From Croceitalea sp947503285 (GTDB lineage Bacteria; Bacteroidota; Bacteroidia; Flavobacteriales; Flavobacteriaceae): a stretch of 64,000 nt of DNA. The translations under genes and the position numbers were made by a program. The notes below the pieces were generated by a model. The model worked only from the letters and a program-made list of their open reading frames with translations. It did no database searches and was not told the DNA's origin. This document shows, in pieces, positions 49,799 through 59,238 of the stretch (position 1 is the first letter of the stretch; every line of letters begins with the position of its first letter). The DNA lies in assembly GCF_036985505.1 (NCBI RefSeq), contig NZ_BTGQ01000004.1, positions 434,001 through 498,000 of the forward strand, in the 5' to 3' direction.

Positions 49799-49806
49799 TA
49801 TTTTTG
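49799..49806 (+). promoter_or_regulatory. -7 promoter element of the purK operon
   Basis: TATTTTTG on the plus strand fits TAnnTTTG and lies 23 bp before the purK ATG. Back to back with the hpt-adk element, so purine biosynthesis and salvage are transcribed divergently from one 119-bp gap. Confidence 0.5.
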
Positions 49807-49829
49807 TCGGCAATACTATTTGATTCAAC

Positions 49830-50984
49830 ATGCACTATTTTTCCTCTGATTTTAAACTCGGTATCCTAGGCGGTGGACAATTGGGCAAAATGCTGCTCTA
49901 CGAAACCCGTAAATGGGATATCTACACCAAAGTTTTAGACGCTTCGGAAGAAGCCCCATGCAAAATTGCATGTAATGACTTTGTGGTGGGAAGCTTATTG
50001 GATTTTGACGCCGTTTATAATTTTGGGAAGGATGTGGATGTATTGACCATTGAAATCGAAAACGTAAACGTCGATGCCCTTGAGAAATTGGAAAGTGAAG
50101 GAATCAAGGTATATCCACCAACGAAATCACTCCGCATTATCCAGAATAAGGCCAATCAAAAATTGTTTTATGTAGACAACAACATTCCCACGGCCAACTT
50201 TCAACGATTCGCCTACAAAAGTGAAATTACCGACAGCTATACCAATGGGGCCTTGCAGTTTCCTTTTATTTGGAAAGCGGCACAATTCGGATATGACGGG
50301 CAAGGTGTAAAAGTCGTTCGCTCTTTAGCTGATTTGAACGAATTACCTGCCGGGGAATGTATCGCTGAAGAGATGGTACATTTCAAAAATGAATTGGCCG
50401 TTATCGTAGCACGAAGCGCAATTGGGGAAGTCAAGACGTATCCCGTTGTGGAAATGGAATTTCATCCAGAGGCCAATCAGGTCGAATACGTACTATGTCC
50501 GGCTAGAATCGATGATGAAGTGGCAAAAAAAGCCCAAGAAATCGCATTGAAAGTATCAGAAAAAATACAACAGGTCGGTTTGTTGGCCATAGAACTGTTT
50601 CAGACCCAAAATGATACGATTTTGGTCAATGAGGTGGCGCCCAGACCCCATAATAGCGGCCACTACAGTATAGAAGCCAGTTATACGAACCAATTTGAGC
50701 AGCACATTCGTGCAATACTTGGTTTACCATTGGGTATCACGGATAGTAAGGTTGCCGGTATCATGGTGAACCTTGTTGGAGAAGAAGGGCATACCGGGGA
50801 TGTGGTCTATGAAAATCTGGATACCATCATCAAGAAACATGGTGTTACCCCTCATATTTACGGAAAAAAGCAAACACGTCCTTTTCGTAAAATGGGACAT
50901 GTCACCATTGTAAATAAAAATATTGAAAGGGCTCGGGAAATCGCACAACAGGTAAAAGAAACCATACGGGTGGTCGCCAAGTAG
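49830..50984 (+). CDS. purK: N5-carboxyaminoimidazole ribonucleotide synthase
   Basis: A 384-residue ATP-grasp enzyme that carboxylates AIR with ATP and bicarbonate to N5-CAIR in purine synthesis. The start KLGILGGGQLGKMLLYETRKW is diagnostic. The ATP-grasp core includes FIWKAAQFGYDGQGVKVV and VNEVAPRPHNSGHYSIEA. It heads a five-gene operon in which purE follows after a TPR gene. Confidence 0.96.
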   Translation: MHYFSSDFKLGILGGGQLGKMLLYETRKWDIYTKVLDASEEAPCKIACNDFVVGSLLDFDAVYNFGKDVDVLTIEIENVNVDALEKLESEGIKVYPPTKSLRIIQNKANQKLFYVDNNIPTANFQRFAYKSEITDSYTNGALQFPFIWKAAQFGYDGQGVKVVRSLADLNELPAGECIAEEMVHFKNELAVIVARSAIGEVKTYPVVEMEFHPEANQVEYVLCPARIDDEVAKKAQEIALKVSEKIQQVGLLAIELFQTQNDTILVNEVAPRPHNSGHYSIEASYTNQFEQHIRAILGLPLGITDSKVAGIMVNLVGEEGHTGDVVYENLDTIIKKHGVTPHIYGKKQTRPFRKMGHVTIVNKNIERAREIAQQVKETIRVVAK

Positions 50985-51037
50985 AAGATCCTTTCCGGCG
51001 CTAGCTGACTCAACGGTAATTAAAACAAGTTTCGAAT

Positions 51038-51550
51038 ATGAAATTCAATTTTATGAATATTGGAAAAAAATATCGTTTAGAAGAAAAATTCGTCAAGGCT
51101 GACCAGAATCTCAAGGCAGGCAAGATTGCTGCGGCGGTTGAAGAATTCGAGGCCATATTGGATGAAGATGAGACCTTTGGCAAGGCCTATAACCATTTGG
51201 GTTGGGTGTATGAAACAAAATTCAAGGACTATGAAAATGCGGAAAAGAATTATAAACTGGCCCTAAAGTATACCCCAAATTACACTGCTGTATATAAAAA
51301 TTACGCCATACTCTTATCGACCATAGGTAGATACGATGATTTAAAAGTACTGCTCGAGAAGGCGATTACGATACCTGGCATGGATAAATTCACCATTTAT
51401 AATGAATACGGTATCATGTACGAGCAATTGGAACAGTACAAATTGGCTTCCCAATATTACAGGGACGCTGCCAAAGCCACAATGAATGATAAAACCATGA
51501 AAGCGGCAATGGATTCTATAGAAAGATGTAATACAAAAATGAGTCTTTAA
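51038..51550 (+). CDS. Tetratricopeptide-repeat protein between purK and purE
   Basis: A 170-residue soluble protein with no signal peptide. It has about three TPR-like helical repeats with the usual small/aromatic spacing (AYNHLGWVYETKFKDYENAE, YTAVYKNYAILLSTIGRYDD, YNEYGIMYEQLEQYKLASQY). TPRs mediate protein contacts. It lies 53 bp after purK and 10 bp before purE, so it is made together with two enzymes of consecutive purine steps. A scaffold role is possible but speculative. Confidence 0.8.
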   Translation: MKFNFMNIGKKYRLEEKFVKADQNLKAGKIAAAVEEFEAILDEDETFGKAYNHLGWVYETKFKDYENAEKNYKLALKYTPNYTAVYKNYAILLSTIGRYDDLKVLLEKAITIPGMDKFTIYNEYGIMYEQLEQYKLASQYYRDAAKATMNDKTMKAAMDSIERCNTKMSL

Positions 51551-51560
51551 AATATGAAAA

Positions 51561-52046
51561 ATGAGTAAAGTAGCTGTAGTAATGGGGAGCACCAGCGACC
51601 TACCGGTGATGCAAGATGCCATTGATATTTTAAAAGGTTTTGACATTGAGGTCGATGTCGATATCGTATCTGCGCACAGAACACCTGAAAAATTATTTGA
51701 TTTCAGTAAAAATGCCCATAGCAATGGATATACGGTCATTATTGCAGGTGCAGGAGGGGCGGCACATTTACCCGGCATGGTTGCATCAATGTCACCCTTA
51801 CCGGTCATCGGCGTTCCCGTAAAAAGTAGCAATTCCATTGATGGGTGGGATTCCGTACTTTCCATCTTACAAATGCCCGGGGGCGTACCCGTGGCTACCG
51901 TAGCCCTGAATGGTGCTAAAAATGCAGGTATTCTTGCCGCACAAATTATAGGCGCTTCCGATAAGTGCGTTTTAGATAAAATTTTAGTGTATAAAGAGGG
52001 GCTAAAACAGAAAGTAATGGATGGGGCCAAAAAAGTAAACCAATGA
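51561..52046 (+). CDS. purE: N5-carboxyaminoimidazole ribonucleotide mutase
   Basis: A 161-residue PurE class I enzyme that converts N5-CAIR to CAIR. It shows GSTSDLPVMQDA, the SAHRTPEKLFDF motif with the active His, GAGGAAHLPGMVAS and the PVKSSNSIDGWDSV loop. Its stop overlaps the next ATG by 4 bp. Confidence 0.96.
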   Translation: MSKVAVVMGSTSDLPVMQDAIDILKGFDIEVDVDIVSAHRTPEKLFDFSKNAHSNGYTVIIAGAGGAAHLPGMVASMSPLPVIGVPVKSSNSIDGWDSVLSILQMPGGVPVATVALNGAKNAGILAAQIIGASDKCVLDKILVYKEGLKQKVMDGAKKVNQ

Positions 52047-52444
52047 AATTAAAAAGTACTATTATTTTATTGACGGTTGTATTATTTTCTTGCCAAACCA
52101 AGACCTGGGAAGAATACGAGCTCACCAGCCCGACCCTAGTGCATATCGCACCAGATAGTTTGGTAATCGAACAGCTAGTACAAAAATGGGGCGAAGAAGA
52201 CTTTCAAGCGACCATTGACGATGTTATTTGGTACCATAGTGAACTAATGATGCTAGTAGATACCTTGAAAATAGACCAAATCACCACAGAAAGCAAAAAC
52301 ATTTCACTGATAGGCGGCGAAAAAACCTGGAAAATAGCTACGGACACCCTAGACTACAAATGGCATTACATCTATTTCAATGGTAACGACTTTATCGAAA
52401 AAGATGCCTATACCATGAAAGAATACCTTCTCAAGAATAATTAA
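52043..52444 (+). CDS. Small lipoprotein of unknown function in the purKE operon
   Basis: A 133-residue lipoprotein with lipobox VLFSC (Cys17) and a mature sequence rich in Trp and acidic residues (TWEEYELTSPTLVHIAPDS). No family recognised. It starts inside the purE stop (ATGA overlap) and lies 11 bp before the M3 peptidase gene. Confidence 0.7.
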   Translation: MKLKSTIILLTVVLFSCQTKTWEEYELTSPTLVHIAPDSLVIEQLVQKWGEEDFQATIDDVIWYHSELMMLVDTLKIDQITTESKNISLIGGEKTWKIATDTLDYKWHYIYFNGNDFIEKDAYTMKEYLLKNN

Positions 52445-52455
52445 CGAAATCATAC

Positions 52456-54483
52456 ATGCAAAACCCACTTCTTGAATCATTTGATCTAGCCCCTTTTTCT
52501 AAAATAAAGAACGAACACTTTAAACCTGCTTTTTTACAGGCCATTGCTGAGGCGAGGGCAGAAATCGCTGCGATTACGAATAGCAAAGAACCAGCCAATT
52601 TTGAAAACACTATTGAGGCCTTGGAGTTTTCTGGACAACAATTAGACAGGGTTTCCAGTGTCTTTTTTAATCTAAACTCGGCTGAGACGAACCATGAAAT
52701 GCAAAAAATCGCGCAAGAAGTATCCCCGCTTCTTTCAGAGTTCAGCAATGATATTACGCTTAATGAAGATTTGTTCCTCAGAATTAAAACGGTTTACGGG
52801 CAAAGGGAAAAATTGGACTTGAATACCGAGCAGCAGACCCTGCTCGAAAAAAAATATAAAAGTTTTAGCCGTAATGGGGCCAATCTTGATGAAGACAGTA
52901 AAAAAAGGCTTCGAGAAATTGACACCGAACTCGCTAAACTTAAGCTCAAATTTGGAGAGAATGTTTTAGCCGAAACGAATAATTATGAGCTTCACCTTAC
53001 GGATGAACAAGAATTGGAAGGACTACCGGATGGCGCCAAGGAGGCTGCCGCACAATTGGCGAAATCGAAAAACAAACAAGGCTGGGTAATTACCCTAGAC
53101 TATCCGAGTTATATCCCCTTCATGAAATATGCCAAGAACCGTGACTTACGTAAAGAACTTTCCTTGGCATTCGGAAGCAAGGGATTTAAAGGTAACGAAT
53201 TCGATAACCAAGAACAGGTACTCGAAATAGCAAAATTACGCTATGAGCGTGCCAACTTACTGGGTTATGACACCCATGCGCATTTTGTTTTAGAGGAACG
53301 CATGGCAGAAACACCTGAAAAAGTGCACAAATTCTTGGGGGAACTTTTAGAAAAAGCAAAACCTGCTGCGGATAGGGAATTCAAACAAATGGCTGATTTT
53401 GCCAAGGACCTTGATGGTATTACCACATTTCAAAAATGGGATAGCGCTTACTACGGTGAAAAATTAAAACAACGCCTTTTCAGCTTGGATGATGAAAAGC
53501 TGAAACCCTATTTTAAATTAGAAAATGTAATTGAAGGGGTCTTCAAAGTAGCCGAAAAATTATTCGACCTTACGTTTAAGGAAGTTTTTGATGTTGACAC
53601 CTACCATAAGGATGTTAAAACGTATCAAGTGCACGATATGAATAAAAATCCGGTCGCTTTTTTCTATGCCGATTTTCATCCAAGAAAAGGAAAAAGGGGC
53701 GGTGCTTGGATGACTTCTTTTAAACCACAATATCATAAAGATGGAAAAAATGTGCGACCCCATATCGCTAACGTCTGCAACTTTACCCCATCTACTGACA
53801 CCAAACCATCATTGTTGACCTTTAATGAGGTGACCACCTTATTTCATGAGTTCGGGCATGCACTGCACGGTATGTTGGCAAACACCAGTTATCCAAGCCT
53901 TTCTGGCACTTCGGTCTATTGGGATTTTGTTGAACTACCCAGTCAAATTTTAGAAAATTGGTGTTACGAAAAAGAAGCCTTGGAACTTTTTGCCAAACAT
54001 TATGAGACCGGGGAGACCATTCCAATGGAATTGATAGACAAAATAAAAGCGTCCGCCACTTTTCAAGAGGGAATGCAAACTTTACGACAACTTAGTTTTG
54101 GCCTTTTGGATATGTCTTGGCATGGTTTAAACCCTACTCAAATTACCGATGTAAAAGAGCATGAAAGCAAGGCGTTTGAAGGTACTATGCTATACCCAGA
54201 CACTTCAGAAACTTGCATGAGTACCGCTTTTGCCCATATTTTTCAAGGTGGGTATTCTTCTGGATATTATAGTTATAAATGGGCCGAGGTATTGGATGCG
54301 GATGCCTTTGCTTATTTTAAGGAAAACGGGATTTTCAATAAAGAAATCGCCAATAAGTTCAAAGAACATGTTCTTTCAAAGGGAGGCACCGAAAATCCAA
54401 TGGAATTGTACAAACGTTTTAGGGGTTCAGCACCCAATATCAAGGCCTTATTGGAACGTTCAGGGCTATTACAGGCTTCTTAA
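52456..54483 (+). CDS. M3-family metallopeptidase (peptidyl-dipeptidase Dcp / oligopeptidase A type)
   Basis: A 675-residue zinc peptidase of the thimet oligopeptidase family. The HExxH motif is HEFGH at residues 464-468 within TLFHEFGHALHGMLAN, and the third ligand region follows about 25-30 residues on (WDFVELPSQILENW). There is no signal peptide, so it works in the cytoplasm on oligopeptides. Last gene of the purK operon, followed by a strong terminator. Confidence 0.92.
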   Translation: MQNPLLESFDLAPFSKIKNEHFKPAFLQAIAEARAEIAAITNSKEPANFENTIEALEFSGQQLDRVSSVFFNLNSAETNHEMQKIAQEVSPLLSEFSNDITLNEDLFLRIKTVYGQREKLDLNTEQQTLLEKKYKSFSRNGANLDEDSKKRLREIDTELAKLKLKFGENVLAETNNYELHLTDEQELEGLPDGAKEAAAQLAKSKNKQGWVITLDYPSYIPFMKYAKNRDLRKELSLAFGSKGFKGNEFDNQEQVLEIAKLRYERANLLGYDTHAHFVLEERMAETPEKVHKFLGELLEKAKPAADREFKQMADFAKDLDGITTFQKWDSAYYGEKLKQRLFSLDDEKLKPYFKLENVIEGVFKVAEKLFDLTFKEVFDVDTYHKDVKTYQVHDMNKNPVAFFYADFHPRKGKRGGAWMTSFKPQYHKDGKNVRPHIANVCNFTPSTDTKPSLLTFNEVTTLFHEFGHALHGMLANTSYPSLSGTSVYWDFVELPSQILENWCYEKEALELFAKHYETGETIPMELIDKIKASATFQEGMQTLRQLSFGLLDMSWHGLNPTQITDVKEHESKAFEGTMLYPDTSETCMSTAFAHIFQGGYSSGYYSYKWAEVLDADAFAYFKENGIFNKEIANKFKEHVLSKGGTENPMELYKRFRGSAPNIKALLERSGLLQAS

Positions 54484-54490
54484 AATCAAT

Positions 54491-54527
54491 AAATGCGATT
54501 TACCGCTAAGCATTAAATCGCATTTTT
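54491..54527 (+). terminator. Intrinsic terminator of the purK-M3 peptidase operon
   Basis: AAATGCGATTTA (54491-54502) pairs perfectly with TAAATCGCATTT (54514-54525) around an 11-base loop, followed by T residues. It begins 8 bp after the peptidase stop. Confidence 0.88.
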
Positions 54528-54566
54528 ATCTTCGTTGAAGCTATTGACTTCATAGAAACTTTACCA

Positions 54567-57125
54567 TTAATAGAGATTAGTGTCCGTGACATAATTCAGG
54601 TCAACGTCAAACTTGTTCAAATAGCGTATGGAGGCCCCTTCCAACAAGTGTTCCTCAGCACTCAATATCACATTGTCATCAAAATCAAAAAGTTTAATGG
54701 CCAGAGTACTATCCTTTTTATTTACCAAAACATTTTTGACCCTATTATCTTGATATCGTGGCATCAAAAGCACAGATCCCGAAATTAACTTCCCCTTCTC
54801 GAAAATGGCTTCATATTGTTGTTTTCCCGTTTTATCATACCGAATCACTTTACCGTCAAGACTCGCATTTGAAAGGGTGTAGCCCAATCTTTTTTTATCG
54901 GAATCTTTATAATATGCAGTGGATCTTACTTCACCATTACCGCTATACAAGGTAATCGTCTTGCCCTGGCCGTCGTATTTCACTTGTTTGATCAACTGAC
55001 CATTCTTGTAGGTTTCCATATTAGGATTTTTGCCATAGTAGCTATCTAAAATTCTGGTACCGTCTACAGGCAATCCTTCTCGATAAGTAATCTCGGCAAA
55101 CACCTTCCCTAGCTCATTGTAATACAAGGTCTTACCGTTAAGTTTTCCATCACTATAATTTTCGGCTTTCTTTAGATTACCCATGTAATCGTAATAGTTG
55201 AAAGTACCCGTTTCTTTATCAGCTACGAATTGCCCTTCTTCTAGAATACGTTGGTCATAATCCAATTTTTGATACCTTCCATTGCGTTTACCTCCTTTCA
55301 AGGTATATCGTTTTCTTTTGTCCTTATCGTACCAAGTACCTTCCCAAGGGCTACTATCTTTATAGGTGACCTTGCCTAAGACCGCTCCATTAGCATCATA
55401 GAAAGTTCCGCAACAATCAACATCGATCTCTTCAACGAGTATGGGGTTGATATTACCATATCCATTACTTTTTCCATAATCATATCGCTTTAATGCGACG
55501 ATTTTTCCATTCTTACGCTCTTCCATAAGCCGCAGATGATCTGAATCGCCAAAAAACTCGAAGTACTTTCCTTCTTTCTTTTCAAAATCATAGGTACCTA
55601 TCTGCTCCCCTTGGTCGTTATAAAATGTTCCTTCTGTTTCTTTATAATCTTTGAAATAGATATCGCTCTGTTTCTTGTTGTTGCTGTAGAATTTGATTTC
55701 CCTGGTTTTTTTATAGCCATCGGTCCCGTATTCTTCGATTCTTTTAAATGTTCTATACAAATCTTTACCTACCAACCGTTTTCTAAAACTCATACGGTTC
55801 ACAACGACACCGTCTTTAAAGATTTCAATGCTTGAAATATCACCGTCCGTAGAACTCGTGGTATACCGTTGCCCAGATACAGGTTTGGCATATCCATTCC
55901 CATATTCCAACTTCAACTCCCCCAGCACCTTGCCTTGCATATCATAAAAAACCTCACGCTCTTTGGTCTTTTTCGATCTTGGTTTCTCAGATTTAGGATA
56001 AAACGTAACCTCTTCAATAAGTTCTCCGCCTTCATATGTCGCTTTTCTATCGTACAAGATCTCGGTGCCATCATAGGGGCGATAATCCTTATAGACCATT
56101 CTGGCCATTTCTTCACCTGATTCATCGTAGCTGACCTGTAGTTGACGTGTTCCCTTATCATAGGTGGTCATACTTTTCAACTGACCGTTTTCATGGTAAA
56201 ACCTGTCTTCACTGATTATACCGTCTACATAACTTCTTGCACTTTGAGTGACACCAGTCTTTTCCCCGCCCTTTCCATAACTGAAGAAAAACTCTGTTCC
56301 GTCTTTTTGTTTTAAGCGGTCACCTTCTAGTTCGTACGTTATTTTACCGAGCTGCTTACCAGCTTTCGTAAAGTAGGTTTTTGACCATAGTGGTGTTTTT
56401 TCGACCTTTTCGCGAACTTGGCCATTTGGGTAAAACGAAGATGATATCAACAGCTGACCAGATGGATAGTAGTTGATTTCCCTAATCCTCATGGGGTTAT
56501 AATAATAGAACACCTCAACACCCTTGTAATACCCATTGGGCAGTAGCACGCGTTCACCGATTAATTTTCCACCCTTATCGTAGTACTTCGACAAACCTCT
56601 TGGTCGCTCTTTCGTACCGTAATATTCATAACGAATTCCATTGATATCCTTCTCATAACTAATCTCTACCAGCGAATCTTCAACCCGTTCTGTGTACATT
56701 TGAAGTGTACCCATTGGGGAGTTTCTCTTACCTGACACAAAATAACCATTGGCATATTTTGAAATGAGCTTTTGACCATTTAAATAAGTGACGAACTCAC
56801 CTTCAAGACGGTTATCTTTATAATTACCTTGCTGAAAAATACTGCCATCTTCATTATACCAAGTAACGACCCCCTGCCAAATATCCTTTTCACGACTTGT
56901 TGAGGTGGCAGTCATTTGTAGTTGGCCCGAAACATAATAGTCTTTGACCAAATAGACCCCTCCCCTCTCTTTCACCGGTGGGCGATAGAAAGCAGCACTA
57001 TCTTTCACTGTGGGGATCCACTTTGAATCATAATATAAGGTATCATTCTGGGCCCACGTGATGGTTACGATGAAGAACATGGCCATGCGCACACCGATTT
57101 GTAATGTATTTCTTTTGATTTTCAT
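54567..57125 (-). CDS. Large secreted YwqK/MORN-like repeat protein
   Basis: An 852-residue exported protein; the ATG at 57125 gives the signal peptide ending ITWAQ and is preferred over an in-frame GTG 12 bp upstream. Nearly the whole chain is made of 20-25 residue repeats of the form W/YYxxDGxxxxxGxYKDNRLEGEFxxY, GKVTYKDSSPWEGTWYDKD and YNELGKVFAEITY. These match the YwqK-antitoxin-like / MORN repeat pattern, which makes an elongated beta sheet. No catalytic domain is present. In this phylum such proteins are usually of unknown role. It stands alone on the minus strand. Confidence 0.75.
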   Translation of the reverse strand: MKIKRNTLQIGVRMAMFFIVTITWAQNDTLYYDSKWIPTVKDSAAFYRPPVKERGGVYLVKDYYVSGQLQMTATSTSREKDIWQGVVTWYNEDGSIFQQGNYKDNRLEGEFVTYLNGQKLISKYANGYFVSGKRNSPMGTLQMYTERVEDSLVEISYEKDINGIRYEYYGTKERPRGLSKYYDKGGKLIGERVLLPNGYYKGVEVFYYYNPMRIREINYYPSGQLLISSSFYPNGQVREKVEKTPLWSKTYFTKAGKQLGKITYELEGDRLKQKDGTEFFFSYGKGGEKTGVTQSARSYVDGIISEDRFYHENGQLKSMTTYDKGTRQLQVSYDESGEEMARMVYKDYRPYDGTEILYDRKATYEGGELIEEVTFYPKSEKPRSKKTKEREVFYDMQGKVLGELKLEYGNGYAKPVSGQRYTTSSTDGDISSIEIFKDGVVVNRMSFRKRLVGKDLYRTFKRIEEYGTDGYKKTREIKFYSNNKKQSDIYFKDYKETEGTFYNDQGEQIGTYDFEKKEGKYFEFFGDSDHLRLMEERKNGKIVALKRYDYGKSNGYGNINPILVEEIDVDCCGTFYDANGAVLGKVTYKDSSPWEGTWYDKDKRKRYTLKGGKRNGRYQKLDYDQRILEEGQFVADKETGTFNYYDYMGNLKKAENYSDGKLNGKTLYYNELGKVFAEITYREGLPVDGTRILDSYYGKNPNMETYKNGQLIKQVKYDGQGKTITLYSGNGEVRSTAYYKDSDKKRLGYTLSNASLDGKVIRYDKTGKQQYEAIFEKGKLISGSVLLMPRYQDNRVKNVLVNKKDSTLAIKLFDFDDNVILSAEEHLLEGASIRYLNKFDVDLNYVTDTNLY

Positions 57126-57310
57126 GGTAATCAACACTTTTTATCGACACAAAAATAGGTAATGCGGTCTGGTGGCACACCCCTGAATTCAGTTAATTTA
57201 ACTTCCTGAAACCAGGGTAGTCGTTAGTTTGAACCAAGAAAAAAACGATAGCTATGGTAACGGTGTAAACCTTTAATATAACAGATCCAACCGATTCCAA
57301 CAAATCTTAC

Positions 57311-58453
57311 CTACCGATTACTTTTTTCTTCGGGCAACAAATCGTTCTTGAACGGATTTTTGACAAATGGAAATGCAAACTGTCTTAAAAATCCCTTTGG
57401 AAAGGAGGCATCTACCAAACCTGTCCCGCTAGGCCATTCTTTACCAGGCAAATAATACGTTCCAAAAATTTTATCGATAAACGGAAACACGACCGCAAAG
57501 TTCTTACCATAATGTTCTGGCTCTTTGCAATGGTGCCAATGATGGTATTGTGGGGTCGTAATGATATATTTCAAGAAGCCAAAATTGATATTGGTATTGG
57601 CATGGATCAAAACGGCATGGATAGCTATAAAAACAATATACACGTTGAAAGTCAGCGTACTGAACCCCAATACATATAGTGGAATATATGACATACTCCT
57701 GGTAAAAAAGATATCTATAAAATGGGTTCGCGAACCAGCCAGCCAATCCATGTTTTCTGTGGAGTGATGAATGGAATGGAATCGCCACAGAAAGTAATGG
57801 GAATGGAAAATACGATGTGCCCAGTATTGAAAGAGATCCGTTACGACCAATGCCAACAAAAGCTCTGCAATAAAAGGAAGTCCGTTGACCCATTCATGCA
57901 CACTTTCGAGGTTCATCCAACCAAAGAATGCCACAGCCGGCTTTTTGGTCAAAACCCCAAAGAGTTGGATTGCCAAATGACTAATGCCAAAATAAATCAG
58001 ATCGGTACGCCATTCGCCATGAAATTTAGACTGTAATTTATTTTTTGGAAATGCCAGTTCAATGGGTACGAAAATCAAAACCATGACCAAAAGGTCCAAT
58101 AGCAACCAATCAAGGCCCAGGCTCCAATTTACCTTCTCTACCGCTCGGCCCTCGACTGTCAATCCACCAAGAAATATCGCCATGGCCCCTAAACCTACCC
58201 CAATGACCGCAAGTTTTTTGTTTTTGGCAAGCAGTATACTTACCAAAGCAAAAAGAAATGTTGCGATTATGGCACCCAACATCAGGTTTTCCACTATTTC
58301 TGCGGTGTAGACCTCCCTAAATTCAGGTGTGGTCAACTGCTCTGGAAATTTGAAACACAATATTCCTGTTACCGAAAGTGCCCCGAGAAAAATGGAAACG
58401 GCACCACTTATCTTTCCTTCCCCGATTTGCATTCTTTTGTTTTGGGTCTTCAT
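57311..58453 (-). CDS. Sterol desaturase / fatty-acid hydroxylase superfamily membrane protein
   Basis: A 380-residue di-iron membrane enzyme. The histidine boxes are HRIFH (213-217), HSIHH (226-230) and HHWHH (304-308), with a further His near residue 244. Three to four membrane helices in residues 15-130 precede the catalytic part, an N-terminal extension beyond the common 260-300 residue form. Members hydroxylate or desaturate lipids with oxygen. The substrate here (sterol-like, carotenoid or fatty acid) cannot be told. It is divergent from the ECF sigma gene. Confidence 0.85.
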   Translation of the reverse strand: MKTQNKRMQIGEGKISGAVSIFLGALSVTGILCFKFPEQLTTPEFREVYTAEIVENLMLGAIIATFLFALVSILLAKNKKLAVIGVGLGAMAIFLGGLTVEGRAVEKVNWSLGLDWLLLDLLVMVLIFVPIELAFPKNKLQSKFHGEWRTDLIYFGISHLAIQLFGVLTKKPAVAFFGWMNLESVHEWVNGLPFIAELLLALVVTDLFQYWAHRIFHSHYFLWRFHSIHHSTENMDWLAGSRTHFIDIFFTRSMSYIPLYVLGFSTLTFNVYIVFIAIHAVLIHANTNINFGFLKYIITTPQYHHWHHCKEPEHYGKNFAVVFPFIDKIFGTYYLPGKEWPSGTGLVDASFPKGFLRQFAFPFVKNPFKNDLLPEEKSNR

Positions 58454-58682
58454 TATCTTACTTTTAGAGAGAAACCACGAATATCAACGTTTTACACTAC
58501 TACTTAATTGTCTTATCCATAAAAATAGAATCGTAAAATAGAGCTGTGTTTTTTGATGTTTATCAACGCAAAGCCAACACCCTATCCATTTGTCGTGATC
58601 TTCTTGTGATATTTATACCAGAGGTTTGCAAGGTTAAGATATATCACTAACTTAAGCCTTTAATTTTACCTCTAAAATCGTT
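58454..58682. other. Divergent intergenic region before the ECF sigma gene
   Basis: Non-coding, 229 bp, A/T-rich. No ORF and no perfect TAnnTTTG element was found. TTG followed after 19 bp by TAACTTAA, about 30-60 bp before the sigma gene, is the best but weak promoter candidate. Confidence 0.35.
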
Positions 58683-59237
58683 ATGTCATCACACGAATTG
58701 CGCCCAGACACATGGATCGATAATTACGCCGATTATCTTTTCAACTATGCCATCACTAGGGTGAGTGATACTGAAATTGCGAAGGATTTGGTTCAAGAGA
58801 CTTTTTTCGCTGGTTTGAAATCTGCCAAAAACTATAAGGGTGATGCCGCAGAACGCACCTGGTTGATTGCCATTCTCAAACGAAAGGTTATTGACCATTA
58901 TCGAAAGATAAATTCTAAAAAAGGTAAGGCAGAAGTTCGAATGGGCTATAGTTCAAATTCAGACGAAGAGGGGGATTGGCTAGAAGAAAAGGTAGCCGAT
59001 CCTTATGGAAAATCAGGTGATGAAACCATTGAAAACCAAGAATTAGGTTTGGCAATCCATGACTGTATCGCTAAATTGCCAAAAAAGCAATCCCTTGTTT
59101 TCACCATGAAAACAGTTCAAGGTATGAGTACGGAAGATATTTGTAATGAATTAGGAATTAATGCGTCAAACCTATGGGTGATGATACACAGAGCCCGCAC
59201 ATCACTTATGGGATGTATGAATCAAAATTGGTTTTAA
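58683..59237 (+). CDS. ECF-type RNA polymerase sigma factor
   Basis: A 184-residue sigma-70-family protein. Region 2 spans residues about 12-80 (ITRVSDTEIAKDLVQETFFA, TWLIAILKRKVIDHYRK) and region 4 about 120-175 (LPKKQSLVFTMKTVQGMSTE, GINASNLWVMIHRARTSL). A 20-30 residue acidic linker joins them. The next ORF, 1 bp downstream, has a zinc-binding HxxxCxxC and is probably its anti-sigma partner. Target promoters are unknown. Confidence 0.92.
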   Translation: MSSHELRPDTWIDNYADYLFNYAITRVSDTEIAKDLVQETFFAGLKSAKNYKGDAAERTWLIAILKRKVIDHYRKINSKKGKAEVRMGYSSNSDEEGDWLEEKVADPYGKSGDETIENQELGLAIHDCIAKLPKKQSLVFTMKTVQGMSTEDICNELGINASNLWVMIHRARTSLMGCMNQNWF

Positions 59238-59238
59238 T

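Noticed and set aside
51341..52030. 229-codon open frame on the minus strand across the TPR gene end and purE
   Set aside because: It is antisense to purE and the TPR gene, which have clear family motifs; its composition (Ser/Thr/Pro/Ile rich) is typical of a shadow frame.
57504..57893. 129-codon alternative minus-strand frame inside the hydroxylase gene
   Set aside because: The other frame encodes all three histidine boxes; this one is a frame-shifted echo.
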